Positions 5,134 to 5,437 of a DNA stretch of 5,437 nucleotides are shown here, in pieces; position 1 is the stretch's first letter, and each line of letters starts with the position of its first letter. This stretch comes from Bacillota bacterium (GTDB lineage Bacteria > Bacillota > Clostridia > Clostridiales > Clostridiaceae), in NCBI GenBank assembly GCA_023424785.1, contig JAFADP010000191.1, forward strand, positions 1-5,437, in the 5' to 3' direction. A program made the position numbers and the translations under genes. The notes below the pieces were generated by a model that saw nothing but the letters and a program-made list of their open reading frames with translations, was not told the DNA's origin and made no database searches.

Positions 5134-5437
5134 ATGAAAAGATTTAAAACAACAGGTCTTTGTAATCCTAATAAACATTATATGGTTAATATAAATGATA
5201 AACTGGATGAAATAAAAAAATTAATAAGTAACGAAGAGTATTTTATAATAAATAGACCAAGGCAATATGGAAAAACAACAGCATTATCTTTGTTAAAAAA
5301 TGAATTAAGGAATGAATACCTAGTTATTAGTATAAGTTTTGAAGGCATAGGTGATAATGCATTTAATTCAGAAAAAAACTTTATAGATAAATTTTTATCT
5401 TTAATAGGACGAAAAGTAAAGTTATATAGTAAAGAAA
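5134..5437 (+). CDS. AAA-like P-loop ATPase, N-terminal part, cut by the window edge
   Basis: ATG 5134 follows AGAAAGGGGG (5115-5124), and the frame stays open to the end of the window, giving 101 residues. The start MKRFKTTGLCNPNKHYMV and the nucleotide-binding loop NRPRQYGKTTAL (40-51, with Lys47) are characteristic of the AAA-like ATPase families common and often multi-copy in clostridia (Pfam AAA_35 or AAA-ATPase_like). Full proteins usually run about 500 residues, and some related ones end in a PD-(D/E)XK nuclease-like domain; the C-terminus is not in view, so that cannot be checked. The cellular role of these proteins is poorly known. The gene has its own promoter and is separated from the transporter by a terminator and the intron relic, so it is an independent unit. 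Confidence 0.85.
   Translation, partial: MKRFKTTGLCNPNKHYMVNINDKLDEIKKLISNEEYFIINRPRQYGKTTALSLLKNELRNEYLVISISFEGIGDNAFNSEKNFIDKFLSLIGRKVKLYSKE

Overview
The window is very AT-rich, favours A/T-ending codons (AGA, ATA, TTA), and has purine-rich ribosome binding sites and sigma-A type promoters with 17-base spacers. This points to a low-GC Firmicute, most likely a Clostridium relative. All supported genes lie on the + strand, and most carry their own leader signals.

Layout. Bases 47-121 hold a 24-codon ORF with a strong ribosome binding site; its sequence resembles the start of a phytanoyl-CoA dioxygenase (PhyH)-like protein and may be a decayed fragment. A strong hairpin terminator follows (184-235). 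Bases 236-352 are very AT-rich and I see nothing functional in them. A near-consensus promoter (353-381) then drives a leader holding a two-domain glycine riboswitch with a kink-turn (403-563), whose last helix overlaps an intrinsic terminator (560-605). This leader controls glyA, serine hydroxymethyltransferase (648-1892). The arrangement predicts an ON switch, in which glycine binding prevents termination. The second aptamer looks degenerate.

After glyA there is no clear terminator. A TTTACA-17-TATAAT promoter (1983-2011) and a leader dyad (2025-2050) precede an M20D metallo-amidohydrolase gene (2086-3279). A 12-bp hairpin spans its stop codon. An unusually GC-rich, foldable stretch of about 80 bases (3306-3384) lies before a 14-TM MFS transporter gene (3424-4824). 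I find no convincing promoter for the transporter, so it is probably co-transcribed with the amidohydrolase. The pair could form an export or uptake and hydrolysis unit for an N-acylated or amide-linked amino acid or peptide; the substrate cannot be read from sequence.

The transporter gene ends in a perfect 15-bp terminator hairpin (4831-4870). Two bases after it begins a fragment of about 84 bases matching the 5' end of a bacterial group II intron (4873 to about 4956). The rest of the intron is absent. Bases 4957-5063 show nothing recognisable. A second TTTACA-17-TATAAT promoter (5064-5092) drives an AAA-like P-loop ATPase gene that runs off the right edge.

The strongest leads are the glycine switch on a stand-alone glyA with an eroded second aptamer, the unassigned structured element between amidohydrolase and transporter, and the group II intron relic at the terminator. 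I do not see a clearly new multi-gene system here.
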